Source of the DNA: Benincasa hispida
Taxonomy: Eukaryota > Streptophyta > Magnoliopsida > Cucurbitales > Cucurbitaceae
Assembly: GCF_009727055.1 (NCBI RefSeq)
Contig: NC_052353.1
Location: forward strand, 43,853,979 to 43,917,978
Direction: 5' to 3'
Length of the DNA: 64,000 nucleotides
Positions 12,883 through 25,000 of the stretch are shown here, in pieces. The notes below the pieces were generated by a model. The model was not told the DNA's origin. It did no database searches and was given only the letters and a program-made list of their open reading frames with translations. Position numbers and translations under genes: made by a program. Each line of letters starts with the position of its first letter. Position 1 is the first letter of the stretch.

Positions 12883-13618
12883 TTAAGTTACTTTCCGGTG
12901 ACCTCCGAATGCCCATATCTACATACAAGTAATGCAAGAAGATGAGAAATAATATATAAACTTTATGAACTTTAGGATAAAATTAGCTACATGTTATCTA
13001 TACTAGATTTTGATTATTGATAATGCTGCATATCTATCTATTATAGTACATCGATCTCCATAGAAATATAGTTCCAATGCCACAATAAACACTAAAATGT
13101 AGTTTAAAGCTTTGAAAATGAATTGATGCAAAATCCAAACTTGATTGGTAACCATTTGGTTTTTTGTTTTTGAAAATTGTGCTTATTTATCACAATTTCT
13201 TGCGCATGGTTTATATACCAAAAACAAAACAAGTTTTTGGAAGCTACCTTTTTTTTTTAATTTTCAAATTTTGACTTTGATTTTAAAAACTCTCATAAAA
13301 CGTAAACAAAACATATAAACCAATAGATAGAATTGATATTTATAGGCTTAATTTTCGATAAAAAACTAAAACCCCGTTTGATAACCATTTTGTTTTTTGT
13401 TTTTGAAATTTGAGCTTATTATAAACACTACCCAAATTTCTTCTTTTGCTAACCGTTTTTCACCAATGATTTAAAAAGCCAAACCAAATTTTGAGAACTA
13501 AAAAAAGTAGCATTTAAAAAGTTGTTTTTGTTTTTGAAATTTGGCTAAGAATTCAACCATTATAGTTAAGAAAGATGTAAATAATTGTAAAAAATGTGGA
13601 TGATATAGGCTTAATTTT

Positions 13619-13654
<36 letters not shown>

Positions 13655-16600
13655 TTACCAAACGGGGTCTAAATGGTTACCAAATGGGACCTTAGTTATT
13701 TGTTTTTTTATTTTGAAAATTAAACCTATAAACACCTCTTCCACCTCTATATTTCTTACTTTGTTATCTATTTTCTACCAATGTTTTAAAAAACCAAACC
13801 ACGTTTTGAAAACTAAAAAAAGTTTGTTTTTAAAATGTTGTTTTTGTTTTAAGAATTTGTTAAAGAGTTCCACTCTTTTAGTTAACAAATATGAAAACTT
13901 AAGAGGAAATAAGCTTAATTATTAAAAATTCGCCAAAAGAATTGAGTATTCATCCTCGGTGGAAACTTGTTTTGGAACGGTTTTCAGAATATTTATATAC
14001 TTTTAGAACAAACGTTCAATGAAAACATGCTTAGATCATTCTTTTATTTCTTTATTTCTTCTTTTATTGAATAATAATAACTGTTCTTATAAAGCAACTA
14101 AAAAAGGGAATACCATTTTAAACAAGTTTTCAAACTCTCTCTCGGTTTTGGTCAAGGTTTCAATGAATGAAATGATATTATTTAACTACAAAAAGAAGAC
14201 GGCCTTATTTCTCCACCACCCTATCAGAACTTGGTTCATCGTTTTTCAATGTTTAGGCAACTATCAAGGGTCCTACGAATCCCAGAGACGTTTGAGAAGG
14301 AAGTAGGAAGTAAAGAAGTAGGAAACAGGAACGAGACAAAATGAAGTAGAAATGCCAGATGTACAAACACGCTAACCTTCAGGTTTGAATCCCAGCTTCC
14401 TGTACATAAAGCACTTCCATCAGCAGACAATCCCAAGCAACTAATTCGCCCTTCGTGTGAGTTCTGAAGTGTTCCCAAGTTCAAAACCATCTGCAGTCAT
14501 GGAAAAGAATAGGTATCAATTCACCCAAATAGATATCCTGTTAAAGGATCCAGAAATATACATATGATTTTTTTATTCTACTCAGAGTATGCTATAAAAA
14601 AATATTTTTAATTATTGGAAATGCTATAAAACATTAGTCGACAATAGCTCCGTCTTTATCAACTTATTTAAACAAGATGGATGTTCTAGTATTCTTCTTG
14701 ACATTACAACATGAATACCTTTGCAAGTAAGGTGTCCCAGACATAGCAATCACCATTTTTGTATCCAGCAAACAAAAGTCTCCCAGATATAGAGAATGCA
14801 ATGGAGGTTACGTGTGAGTTGGTATTATCACTGTGCAGCTGATGGTAAACTTGGAGTTCATGCCCAGTTCTGATATCAAATAATCTGCAAGTTCCATCAT
14901 CAGAACCAGTCCCAAACCGGTTACCATCTGGAAAGAACTTCACTGCTATAACATCTCCTTCATGCCCATGAAACGTTTGAACTGCTCGACTAGCTACCCG
15001 AGTGTCCCACAGGCGGGCAGTTGCATCACAAGAACCAGAAATAAATGTTCTGGAATTGGATCCACTGATAGATACACTATAACATGCAGAAAAACAAAAT
15101 AGTCAAACATTTACAAAAGCAATATGAGTAAATAAATATCCGTGAAATAGCATTAGTCAATTACAATCATCCATCTTGATACCACAAACCAGAAGGGCTT
15201 ACAGAAGGGAAAATATAATATAAGCAAGTAAACAAGTTAGTGAAACAAATTGCATATTCATTTTGGAACTTTATATCATAATGAGAGCCCAGACAATCCT
15301 ATCAAAAAATTATGAGCCCAGGCAACAGAACTCCAACGAACTAGGTTGCTCATCTCTAAACCGACACCTTAAGGAAGTTATGAGGATAAAAACCAGCAAA
15401 AGTAAGTTTCAAAATTAGTTCTACCTTGATACATCTGCTGCATGTCCCGACTGAAATTCACCTCCAAAAACAGAAGTTCGAAGCCCAGTAGTAATGTCCC
15501 ATAAGACACATGTTTGATCCCCAGAACCAGTAATGAGGTGAGTATCCTCATCTGGAACATACTGACAAGACGAAATATATCCTTTATGCCCGCTAAGCGT
15601 TCTAGCCACTGGCAGATTCCCTTCCCTGTCAGTTGGAGAGTTGAGGTTGAAAATAGAACAAACACTGTCAAGACCACCACCTGCTACAGATTGACCAGAA
15701 GGAGAGAAAGCACAGGTCATGACCCAAGGACAAGGTAGCTTTATGGCATGAGTCTTCTGGCTTGTTAAAGCATTCCACACTATTAAACGACCATCTTGAG
15801 AAGCACTAACAATTCTATTTCTCTCTGAAGTCCAATCCAACGAATACACCTGCAGAAGTTTCATCATTTATTTTTCAACCCTAGTTGAGAATGAGGGTTA
15901 AATTGTAGAGAAAAAGAGACTCTTCATCGCAAGAATAGGAACCACTTCCAATATCTAGGCTCTTTATTCTAGACAATGAATCAGAGTACCAGTAAATGAG
16001 TAAAATAATTTGATGAGACTTGAGAGAGAACATATATTATATAAGCATAAATCAGAATTGAAGAAAGTTTCTTTTTATCATTTTGCTTATATGCTATGCC
16101 TCCCTACTATACTAGATCCTTCCCATCATCAAGTATAATTATTCATCAAATAACTAAAATCTCTTACAAGACTTACACGTAGTAAATGAACAAATGAAAC
16201 AAAAAACCAAATCCATTCCTCTTAACAAGATAATCCAAAATTATTATCAAGTCAACTGGTATCATAGTGTAATTCAATCTTAACCTTCCAACAATCATTT
16301 ACACTAAAGAAACGATTTCAGATCTTGTTCAGAACGTAGTATACAACAGGCAAACCTTACAGAGGTAAAAAAGAAAAACACGGCCGTCCTCGCAGATATC
16401 CAACAGAACGTACCTTTCCAGTATGACCTTGCAAAGTCCTACAGCAAACAAGATCCGTAGCTCCAAAACAGACGGGATTCCTCCCCAAAGACCTCGCATA
16501 TCCAGCTACTGCAGAAAGCAACCACCAAAACGAATGAGATCCAAACCAACTAAAAACAACATAATCATCAATAAGAAGAAAAAAAGAAATAAACCACAGA

Positions 16601-16723
16601 GTAATGAAGTGGCTCACCATTGGTATCAAGCAACGAATGCCTCTTCTGCTTCAAGCGCTCTTTGAGAGAATTGACAGTCTCAATAGCCGCCACATGCCGC
16701 TCTTTAAGCTCGGAAACAGACAT
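12883..16723 (-). CDS. AGB1: Heterotrimeric G-protein beta subunit
   Basis: Beta subunit of the plant G protein, which pairs with a gamma subunit at the plasma membrane in hormone, stress and immune signalling. Six exons on the minus strand: 16723-16618, 16508-16414, 15849-15425, 15076-14719, 14490-14377, 12918-12883. They total 1134 nt and give 377 aa, the same length as Arabidopsis AGB1. Residues 1-35 ([20 protein letters not shown] onward) form the N-terminal coiled coil that binds gamma. The remainder is a seven-blade WD40 propeller with repeats such as [47 protein letters not shown] and [17 protein letters not shown]. All splice sites are GT-AG and keep frame. The last exon encodes only [11 protein letters not shown] and lies 1.46 kb beyond the previous exon, because the last intron holds several MITEs; a gene finder could easily miss it. 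Arabidopsis ends RRVI, so the C-terminus differs slightly. Confidence 0.95.
13143..13691. mobile_element. Harbinger-type MITE (outer copy) in the last G-beta intron
   Basis: It begins ggtaaccatttggttttttg and ends atggttaccaaatgggacc, so the termini are inverted copies of each other, although the first few bases of the left end are lost. It is interrupted by a second copy of the same family at 13370-13669. No coding potential. The intact copy at 59270-59543 defines the family ends as GGTCCC...GGGACC. Confidence 0.7.
13370..13669. mobile_element. Harbinger-type MITE (inner copy) inserted in the outer copy
   Basis: 300 bp with ends accccgtttgataaccattt and ggttaccaaacggggtc, flanked on both sides by the 3-bp duplication taa (13367-13369 and 13670-13672). 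A TAA/TTA duplication is the hallmark of PIF/Harbinger insertions. It contains an (AT)n run at 13622-13652. Confidence 0.8.
13692..13925. mobile_element. Degenerate third MITE copy
   Basis: Directly next to the outer copy. Internal family blocks are recognisable (aaacctataaacacctcttccacc, then accaatgttttaaaaaacc, then gaggaaataagcttaatt), but terminal repeats are lost. Together the three copies make up over half of the last G-beta intron. Confidence 0.6.
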
Positions 16724-16860
16724 TTTGCTACTTCAAAACAAGAAATTCAACCAAGAAACGCCATCCACAAGCCCAAATCAAGCTTCAGTGAAGTCGTGAA
16801 GACTGAATAGGACAATGAGAGATGAAATTAGAGTGAAATCGATGCAAAATCTAGGGCTTA

Positions 16861-16871
16861 ACTAGGGTTTA
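16861..16871 (-). promoter_or_regulatory. Telo-box upstream of G-beta
   Basis: Read on the gene's strand this is AAACCCTAGT, a telo-box, about 140 bp upstream of the ATG and probably in the 5' UTR or core promoter. These boxes are common in promoters of plant growth and housekeeping genes. Function inferred. Confidence 0.4.
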
Positions 16872-17024
16872 GAGGTGCGAGAATAGGCGAAAAGATTGAA
16901 GATCGCCTCAGAAGAAGAAGGAGAAGAGAAAATGAAAAAACTTTGGGGCGATCGAGAGGAAGAAGAAGAAAAGAGACGAAAAAATGGAGAATTAATTATA
17001 TATTTTTTTTCTACTGAAGCCGCC

Positions 17025-17046
17025 GGGCCCACTCTGTCCCACGTGT
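17025..17046 (-). promoter_or_regulatory. G-box and GGCCCA motif in the G-beta promoter
   Basis: A GGGCCCA motif is followed within about 10 bp by CCACGTGT (CACGTG core 17040-17045), about 320 bp upstream of the start codon. The CACGTG core is the binding site of plant bHLH and bZIP factors, including ABA-response factors. Occupancy is not shown by sequence. Confidence 0.45.
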
Positions 17047-17416
17047 TGGACTAATCATACGTGTAATACACCGTGTCATATGGGGTCCGCGTTCAGGTTC
17101 TAATCTAATGATTACGTCTACTTTAATTACAATAATTGTGTTCATTAATTAGCCGCAAAATCTGATTTAGGTTAAGCTATTATACCCCTAAAATTGGTTT
17201 ATTTCAATTATGCTTCTAAACTTGGGAAAAAACTATTTGTCCTCTTTGCACTTTCAAAACTTGTTTCAAAAAATGTCTTTAAATCTTCTAATTGTTCGAA
17301 AGAATATATTTTTGTAATTAATGTACAAAAACTCACAAAAGTCAAGAGGCCTACGTGATATTGTTTAAAGAAGATTAAAATTATAGTTACCATTTAGCTT
17401 TCAAAATAATTTTATT

Positions 17417-17990
17417 TGTTAAGAGCCACTTTTGGACCAAAAATCATGAAGTCAGGAAGACAAGTTGTTAAGAGAAATTGAAACAATGACAATTAAATAA
17501 AGACACGGGCCAATGGGCAAAAGATGAAGGAATTCGGGAAAGGAGAGGCGTTGGGCTAGAAGGCCCAACTTGCCCACCTTGCTCTCGGAGGTCGAGGTCG
17601 AGGCTGACCATTTCCTATTCCAAAGAATTGCTTCTCATAGGCCATGATCTAAACCCCTCTTGATCAGCTTAAATTTGCATTCCTTAATTACACTTGGATT
17701 TAGAACTCTATTTCCTAATCCACTTGGATTTGGAACCTAGTCCACCGCACTATAAATAGGGGGCCACAGACACACTCAAAGGTATGTTCTTCTATTCACT
17801 TTTAGTTTATTCTGACCCTTTGCTGAATACTGACTTAACATCGGAGGGTTTGTGGCAAGCACCACACTAGTTTTTTGTTTTATTTATTTATTTATTTATT
17901 TTTGTTTGTCTTACAGGTCGTCTTCCTTTTCTGAAATTATAAATTCATTGTTGAAAACACATAAAGGTCTGGTGAGTTTTCTTATCTAGA
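17417..17990 (+). mobile_element. Probable gypsy-type LTR remnant
   Basis: The stretch includes a clear TATA box (ctataaatagggggcc, about 17750), followed after about 70 bp by gacttaacatcggagggttt and gcaagcaccaca. That arrangement is typical of the R-U5 part of Tat-lineage gypsy LTRs, as I recall the family. A GC-rich inverted repeat ttgggctagaaggcccaa sits near 17550. Two copies of cacttggatttRgaac occur at about 17692-17735. Exact ends and target duplication could not be fixed, and no internal gypsy domain is attached. Confidence 0.45.
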
Positions 17991-19594
17991 TTTTGTCATC
18001 AACATTAATTATTGATATTTTTTATTTGCAAAAAAACATTTAAATTTTATTTTATCTTGGCTTGTGTAAATGTCTAATAACTATATTTGAATTTTTTGTA
18101 AAAAAATAATGTTAATTTAATATTTATTGACAAAAATAAGATTGGAGGAAAGATATGACAAAAATAGGATGGTGAAATCGTGGACCCGGTCTACGACTAT
18201 ACAAAATCGTAGATGGGGTCCAAGAGTATCTAAATGAATCGTGGATCGAGTCTACGACTAATAGCAAAACATATACCTCATCGTGGGCAATGCCGGCAAA
18301 GACGACCACTGTGTGACACATGAGTGACTTGTAATTCTAACTTATAATTTCATATGAATTTTTATTTAAATAAAAAAATGTTATTACTCATTTCCATATT
18401 ATGTGTCAAATTGCATGTTCTAATATTTTATAAACATAACAACAAAAGAAAAAAAAATAAATTACATTTCAAACATTAAATCTAATCAATGAAACTCCCG
18501 AAGAATAAGAAAAAGAACAAAAAACAAAGGAAGAATTTTTTTAAAAGAAAACTGTAATTCGTGGATAGGGTCCATGTGACTCTACTCGTAACTCGGGTCC
18601 ACAAGTCTTATAGCATGGCAGCAAACTAACGCTACTATGGCTAGTGACTGGATTAATGAAAATCGTGTACTAGATACACGATTTCCTTCAACACTACTAT
18701 TGCCTTTTTTTCAATAGTTTGCAATAAACCATTTCTAAAATTTGTTTCTCAAACCACTTTATTTTTAGAAAATTTTTCCCAAGTACCCTTTATTTATCAT
18801 ATATTATAGCTATATATATATATATACCCTCAATTATTCTAAATCTGTAAGGAAAACTTAGGTATAACTGTGATGTCCTATCTTCTGTGTAGCTTAAGTT
18901 GCACTCAATGGAAATTGCCATGTGACAGTTTTATTTTATTTTTTTAATTTTTTTAATTTTTTTTTGTATGATAAAGAAGAGGGGAACATATGGGTTAGGT
19001 GCACCCATGACTCAATTTGCAATATTTAGTTGAGAAGATGTCTTTATGTGTAAATTATAAAACTGTATAAATCATTCTATGTTTGTGAAATATATTTTTA
19101 AGTCATAAGAGAAAACATAGCAATATAACATTCAACCATAGAAGGGACTACAAACAATGGTCTTCAAACAATAGAATGGGAGCTTGTGTTTGAAAAAATT
19201 CAATCCAAAGAGGAGTCTATAAATAATTGTAGCATGATTTAAAAGCAATGTGCAATAATTGGGAAGCTCAGGATGTCTCCAAAGACTCTGTTGGTTTGTT
19301 GGGACAATCATAACTTTCTTGAAGGAATCGAATTCTTCACGGAAACTTGTGAATGTTGTGTATTTAGTTTCCAATTTTGAAAACACATAAAATACAGAGA
19401 AGTTTCATACAAAATACGAAATGCAGGATAAACGTATAGACCTTATAAGCATGTTACACTAAAGAGGAAGGGAATAAATAGACTTACCCTTGTAGAAATC
19501 TCTTCTTCACTAAGACTCCTCCACTGAAATCACGAATGACGTCTTCCTCCCTCGAACAGTATAGCACAAACAACAAACTATCTTCCCCAAAGAT
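17991..19594. other. Intergenic with dispersed TCGTGGA motifs
   Basis: No gene is visible. At 18170-18600 a short word of the form aatcgtgga(c/t)..gtctacgac recurs at least four times in both forms. At about 18660-18685 there is a 10-bp-arm hairpin, aaatcgtgta / tacacgattt, with a 5-nt loop. An (AT)n run lies near 18810. Open frames here are short and unsupported. Confidence 0.5.
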
Positions 19595-19599
19595 CAAGA

Positions 19600-21563
19600 T
19601 GTTGGGATGTATGCCTTAAAATCTTGTAGTTATATGTTAGTTGAATCAATGGTTGATTAGTTTTTGTGTAACTTGTGCAATAATCAATTAAATTAAGATC
19701 CAAGTTTATCTAATGTAACTTAAACATGTATGTAGAGACATACAGGTGGATCATGTTTAAGTGATAACCTAAATGGTCTGTAGTATATAGATGAGGTTGG
19801 GTGCCTTATCCTGGTAACACTACTATTATGACCCGCTTTGTAAATGTTACAATTGTTGTAAAGTGTTACAAACGATCTGATCATGATCATTCATCTCGAG
19901 TCTTTCTTTCTAACATCGTTGCTAGAAGATACTTATATTTCACCATGATGACCATATGTGACTTGACCTTAATCCTGAGTGGTTGTGAATTCCTGTCTAT
20001 GAGAGTGATCCTTTGATTTTCATGGGTGAGAGTGGTTAAATTCGTCGATGCAATATACCTAACATTTTGGGGATTCGTCTAATTGCGAAGCTGAGAACAC
20101 AGCTACACAAAAATGAATTCACTCCTTCCTTATTGTAAGGGTAAGTAAATAAACTGGTCTTTTAAAGGTTGATTCCGGAGCTTGAACAATGAGGCACCTC
20201 ACCTTCTCCTAGCTTGAGAGGGGTTCAGTCATAATTGAATTATGACTAATTTTTCATTAGAGAGATCAGTAATACTTTAGAAGTTAGATGTAACTACAGA
20301 GACAAAACGGTAATTTGACCTAGTTGTGCTTACGAGCAATTTATGAAGAGTGAATGCACTATCGATTGGTTATATTCAATGGACATAGAAATATATCTAT
20401 AGTGCGAAGAGTGTAGTTGTCGGTCTTTGGTAGAGTAACCGACAGTTAATGAATGTTGATTAAGTTAACTAAAGGATATAATTAATTAATCAAGTATCAT
20501 TAGAGCTTCAATTTATAAGTCCATAAGATGCCTCCCTTAGCTCAATAAGGACTAATGATAATCAAATTAATTTTGATTTAATTTGAACAAGATTAGAGAG
20601 AATTAATTGTATAAGATACAATTAAATAATGTATGTTGATACATTATAAAGTATAATGTATGGTGATGCATTATATTATTTAATGAGAGATATAAACATT
20701 TGATGATTCAAATATTTATTATATGAATGAGATTCATATAAAACTAGATGTTAAAATTTAATTTGAATATAATTCATATTAAATAGTTTTATGAGAGAAA
20801 TAAATATTTGAATATAATTCAAATATTAATTATATGAATATGATTCATATAAAAACTATATGTTAAAATTAATATGAATGTGATTCGAATATTATTTATA
20901 TGAATATGATTTGTATAAAAATTATAGATTATATTATATGTGATATAATATAAACGATATGTTATATATTATATATGATATAACATATAGTTTAATATTT
21001 ATGTATATTAAGTAAGCTATATAATATAATTCAAATTTAAATTATCTAAATTTAAATTCTGAAATTAAAGAGGAGGGAGTTATAACTCCCTCAACCCTCT
21101 CAACCTTTAAAAAACGTGTGAAACAGAAGTGAGAAAGTGGTTCTCAACTTATTCTTCTTCTCTATAGTTTTTTGTCTCTATATATTCTCTCAAGTACTTC
21201 TCATCTCTCTTACCAACATTAAGTGCAAACACACAAACTCTGCCCGATTCTCGTCCTTGAGAATAACATAGAAGACCTCGTGGTGATGTCCCTTTTCTCC
21301 TTGATGTTGTGTTCATGGTGCCGAGTTTGGGAGATCAAGAGGTGATCGGGGAAAGTTCGTGTTGTGGAGAGGAAATGCGAAGATATAGATTTTCAAGGGT
21401 ATGTATTGCTTAATCTCTTCCTTTCTAATTGCACAGTAGAAACGTACTTAGGTTTTATTTATCCTACGTTTTCGTTGCCTCTAAATTATTGTTGTTCTAT
21501 AAAACAAAAATTAGAGACTGGTGCATTCGATTGCTTTTATTGTGGGTATTCATATTCCCTTCA
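19600..21563 (+). repeat. 5' LTR of the large host element
   Basis: Starts TGTTGGGATG and ends CATATTCCCTTCA; 1964 bp. It is preceded by caaga and followed three bases later by a primer-binding site. Small open frames inside it (for example 21364-21654) are not genes: they lie wholly within LTR sequence and are not conserved between copies. Confidence 0.85.
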
Positions 21564-21565
21564 AT

Positions 21566-21578
21566 TAGTATCAGAGCC
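21566..21578 (+). other. Primer-binding site for tRNA-iMet
   Basis: tagtatcagagcc differs by one base from TGGTATCAGAGCC, the sequence complementary to the 3' end of initiator tRNA-Met that primes reverse transcription of most plant copia elements. It lies immediately after the LTR end. Confidence 0.8.
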
Positions 21579-23058
21579 AAGTCGAGTCTCTAATTTTTCC
21601 ATTTCCGAACATCAATTCAGAGTTTTTTGGTGGGATTTATGTTTTGCATTGTGATGTGTGTTCAGAGATTTTGCAATTTGGATGTTTACAAGATTGGCAA
21701 TAGATTTATTGCTTTCATGAATCAAATTGTAAGAGCCCTGGTGTTTTTAGGCCTTTTTAATTGTTATCGACGCTGTAATATTACCCGTGTCATTCATGGG
21801 TTCATTTTGGAGAAAAATGGAGCAAGAACAGAGCAAAACGGATGGAGAATCGATGCAAAAGTAAACTATTGTGTTAGAGCATAACATGCAGCGTAATTAC
21901 ACAACCCTTTATGCTGAAACACAGAAAGCTTAACGTTATTACGTAACATTACGCTATGGCTAATGTTAGCCTAACGTAACACTACGTTGCGACAATATCA
22001 AAGCTAGTGTAACAATATCGTCGAGAGCGTCATTACACTCTGGAGATCCCATGCGCGCACGCGTCGAACGATGGTAGTGGCTTCGAGTCCCATTCAGAGC
22101 AGTTTGCAGCAGTTTTCTTTCTTTTTTTTTTTTTTTGGTATTTTTCAATTATTAATTGTAATAATTATTTAATTTATTATTTTTTTGATTAATTAAATTA
22201 ATATAAATGTGATATTAATTTAATTAATATTTCAGGATGCCAATTTCGGTCCAATATTACTACTTCATTTAATTTATACATGTGATGTATGGTTTTATAA
22301 TTATATATGTCATATTGTATGTCATATAGTAAAAAATCCTACCATAGGATAAATATTTATTCATGCATCATCTTAATATAAATGTTATATTATAAAGTTG
22401 CATGATTTATTAAACATGTTCATGCATCATATTGTATAAGTATTATAAAATATGGTTGCATGCATAAATAACATGTCCGTGCATCATTTCATATTATAAT
22501 AGTTATAATATATAGTATGGTTGAATGGATGGATTTTATTTTTTTTCCATTACTTTATTATATAATTGTTATGTATAATGTAACGAAAATTGGAGATGCA
22601 TGAAGCATGAGACCACTTTAGAAATATATAATTGTTATATTTTTAAAGTATGTCATTAGATGCATGTGTAGGTTTTAATTGTTTCATTAAGCTTTATAAG
22701 TGTTATAAGTTAATGAAATTAGAATTAAAATCTATAATCAAGAGTTGCATGCAAACATAGGTTAAAATTAATTTTAAATGGTTTAAAATTGATTTCACCT
22801 AGACCTATGGTAAAAATATTTCTAATGAGATTAGAACTAAAGTATATTTTATTTTCTTTTAATAGGATTAATTTAAAAATAATAAAATATTACATTTATA
22901 GCATAATTATTTATAAGGGACCTTTGTCCAAGGAATGTTCTATCTAAGGCTAGGGTATTTAAGCTGACAGAAACTGAATACCCCTACCTGGGAACCGACC
23001 TGGAAGGTGAATTAGACAATAATGTTATAAGCATGCAATAAATGATTAGGTTTATTAA
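21579..23058 (+). mobile_element. Leader of the host element, first part
   Basis: Untranslated leader. 22240-23050 aligns in order with 36900-37680 in the copia element (shared blocks include gtgatgtatg, catgcatcat, ggtatttaa and tacctgggaac, then a ggtgaattaga). Between 21880 and 22020 there is a cluster of aacgtta / attacgtaac / taacgtaac words. No open frame of note. Confidence 0.65.
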
Positions 23059-24368
23059 TGTTGGGGTTGATGTCCTAAATCTCGTAGGTCTTGTAGTTTA
23101 TAATTGTATTGTACAAACAATTTATTTATAAAATTTGAGGTATTTTATTTGACATTTAGTAGTGCTAACCCACAAAATCAATAAACAAACATCCAGGGTT
23201 ATCTTATGTAGCTTAAACATGTATGTGGAGACAAACAGGTGGATCATATTTAAGTGATAACATAAATGGTTTGTAGTAGATGGATAAGGTTAGGTACCTT
23301 ATCCTGGTGACACTATGAATACGACCCTCTTTGTAGATATTACAATTGTTGTAAAGTTTAACAAATGATCTAATCCTGATCATTCATGTAAAGACATGTG
23401 AGCAGGGGTGTTCTACACGAAAAGAATTTGTATAAGACCGGACCATGAAATGAATAATCTCATTATATAACACCGTTTATGTGACATGACCTGAATCTTG
23501 AGTGAGTTGTGAACTCTTGCCTAGGAAGAAGATTTTTTTTTTTTCCATGGGTGAGAATGGTCAGTTCGCCGACTCAATATGCCTACCATTTTGGGGATTC
23601 ATCTGATTAGGGAGTTGGGAACATGGCTACACAAGAAGGAATTCACACTTTCCATACTGTTAGGATAAGTAGATAAATTGCTCTCTTAAGAGTTGATTCT
23701 AGGGCTTGAACGATGGGGTGCCACACCCTCTCTTGCTCGAGAAGGGTTTGGTCATATTTGGACTATGACTTATTGTTCATTAAAGAGATCAATAGTACTT
23801 AAGGAGTTAGATATAACTACAGGGGCAAAAAGGTAATTTTGGTCCAAGTGTACTAACGAGCAATTTGTAAAAGGTCATCCTGCTGTTGATTGGTTAAATC
23901 CAGTGGATACAGAAATATATCTATAGTACGAAGAGTGCAGCTGTCAGTGGAATGATCGACAATTAATGGAAGTTGAGTAATTTAATTAAAAGAGTTTAAC
24001 TAATTATTCAAGTACCATTGTAGCTTCAATTTATAGCTCCATAAAGTCTCATTGGTAGCTTAATTAGGATAATTGAGAATCAAATTAATTTTTTGTTAAT
24101 TTGATTGTTCAAATTAATTGAGGGAGTTAATTATATATGATGTAATTAATTTAAATTAATTATATGTAATATATTTGATATATTATTATATATACTTTAT
24201 TTTGAGAAGAAATAAATATTTGAATATAATTCAAATATAAATTCATATGAATTTATTTCATATAAAAACTATAGATTAAAATTTAATATGAATTAATTTA
24301 TATTCAACACTATAGATTTTATGAAAAATTAATAACCTTATATTATATATGATGTAACATAAAGTTAG

Positions 24369-24404
<36 letters not shown>

Positions 24405-25000
24405 TATTAATATATGTATAATTAGTTATATATTTTATATATTGATATATAATATATAATTTTATATTTTGTTTTAAAATAAAAGTGATAACTCCCTCTC
24501 CCTAAAATCTCTCTTTTTGTTCCTGGATTGTGGGAGAGTTGGAAAAAGATTTGTCTTCTTCCTTATAGAATAGTGTGTTTAAAAAAAACCATTTGCTCCG
24601 GTAAAATCTCCTCACAAAAGATTATCCTATCCTTCTTCCCAAAAATTAGCACAAAGCCCTACACACTATTGTGGATTCTCACCCCTAAAGGAGAATACCT
24701 TAGTAATTCTTGTAGTTGTGTACATTCGTTGACTTTTGGGAATTGTTGCTTTTGGGATTCCAGGTCCAAGGAATTCAAAGAGTTCGTATCGTTTCAGGAG
24801 AAATTCGTGAAGAATCTTGTCTTCAAGAAGTTGGTTTTTCGAAACCCTATTATTCTTTTCACTGTATTATTTTGAAAAGCATGCTCTAAAATTAAATTTC
24901 TTTTAGAATATATAACTAGATTTTCTATAATTTTAATTTTTCGTGAAACTAAAAAATTGGGACCAATCCCCGCTTCTACATGGGACTTCTTAGTCCTTCA
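23059..25000 (+). mobile_element. Solo LTR of a related copia family
   Basis: 1942 bp, starting TGTTGGGGTTGATG and ending CTTAGTCCTTCA. It is flanked by the 5-bp duplication attaa (23054-23058 and 25001-25005). No internal region is left, so it is a recombined solo LTR. It interrupts the host leader, which resumes at once at 25006. A 115-aa open frame at 24528-24875 lies inside it and is not a supported gene. It contains an (AT)n tract near 24370. Confidence 0.85.

Noticed and set aside
21364..21884. Two overlapping open frames of 96 and 85 codons
   Set aside because: They lie in the 5' LTR end and leader of the host element. The matching 3' LTR (48277-48756) shows a different frame structure, so there is no coding conservation.
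24528..24875. 115-codon open frame
   Set aside because: Wholly inside a solo LTR with a clear target duplication; no family resemblance.
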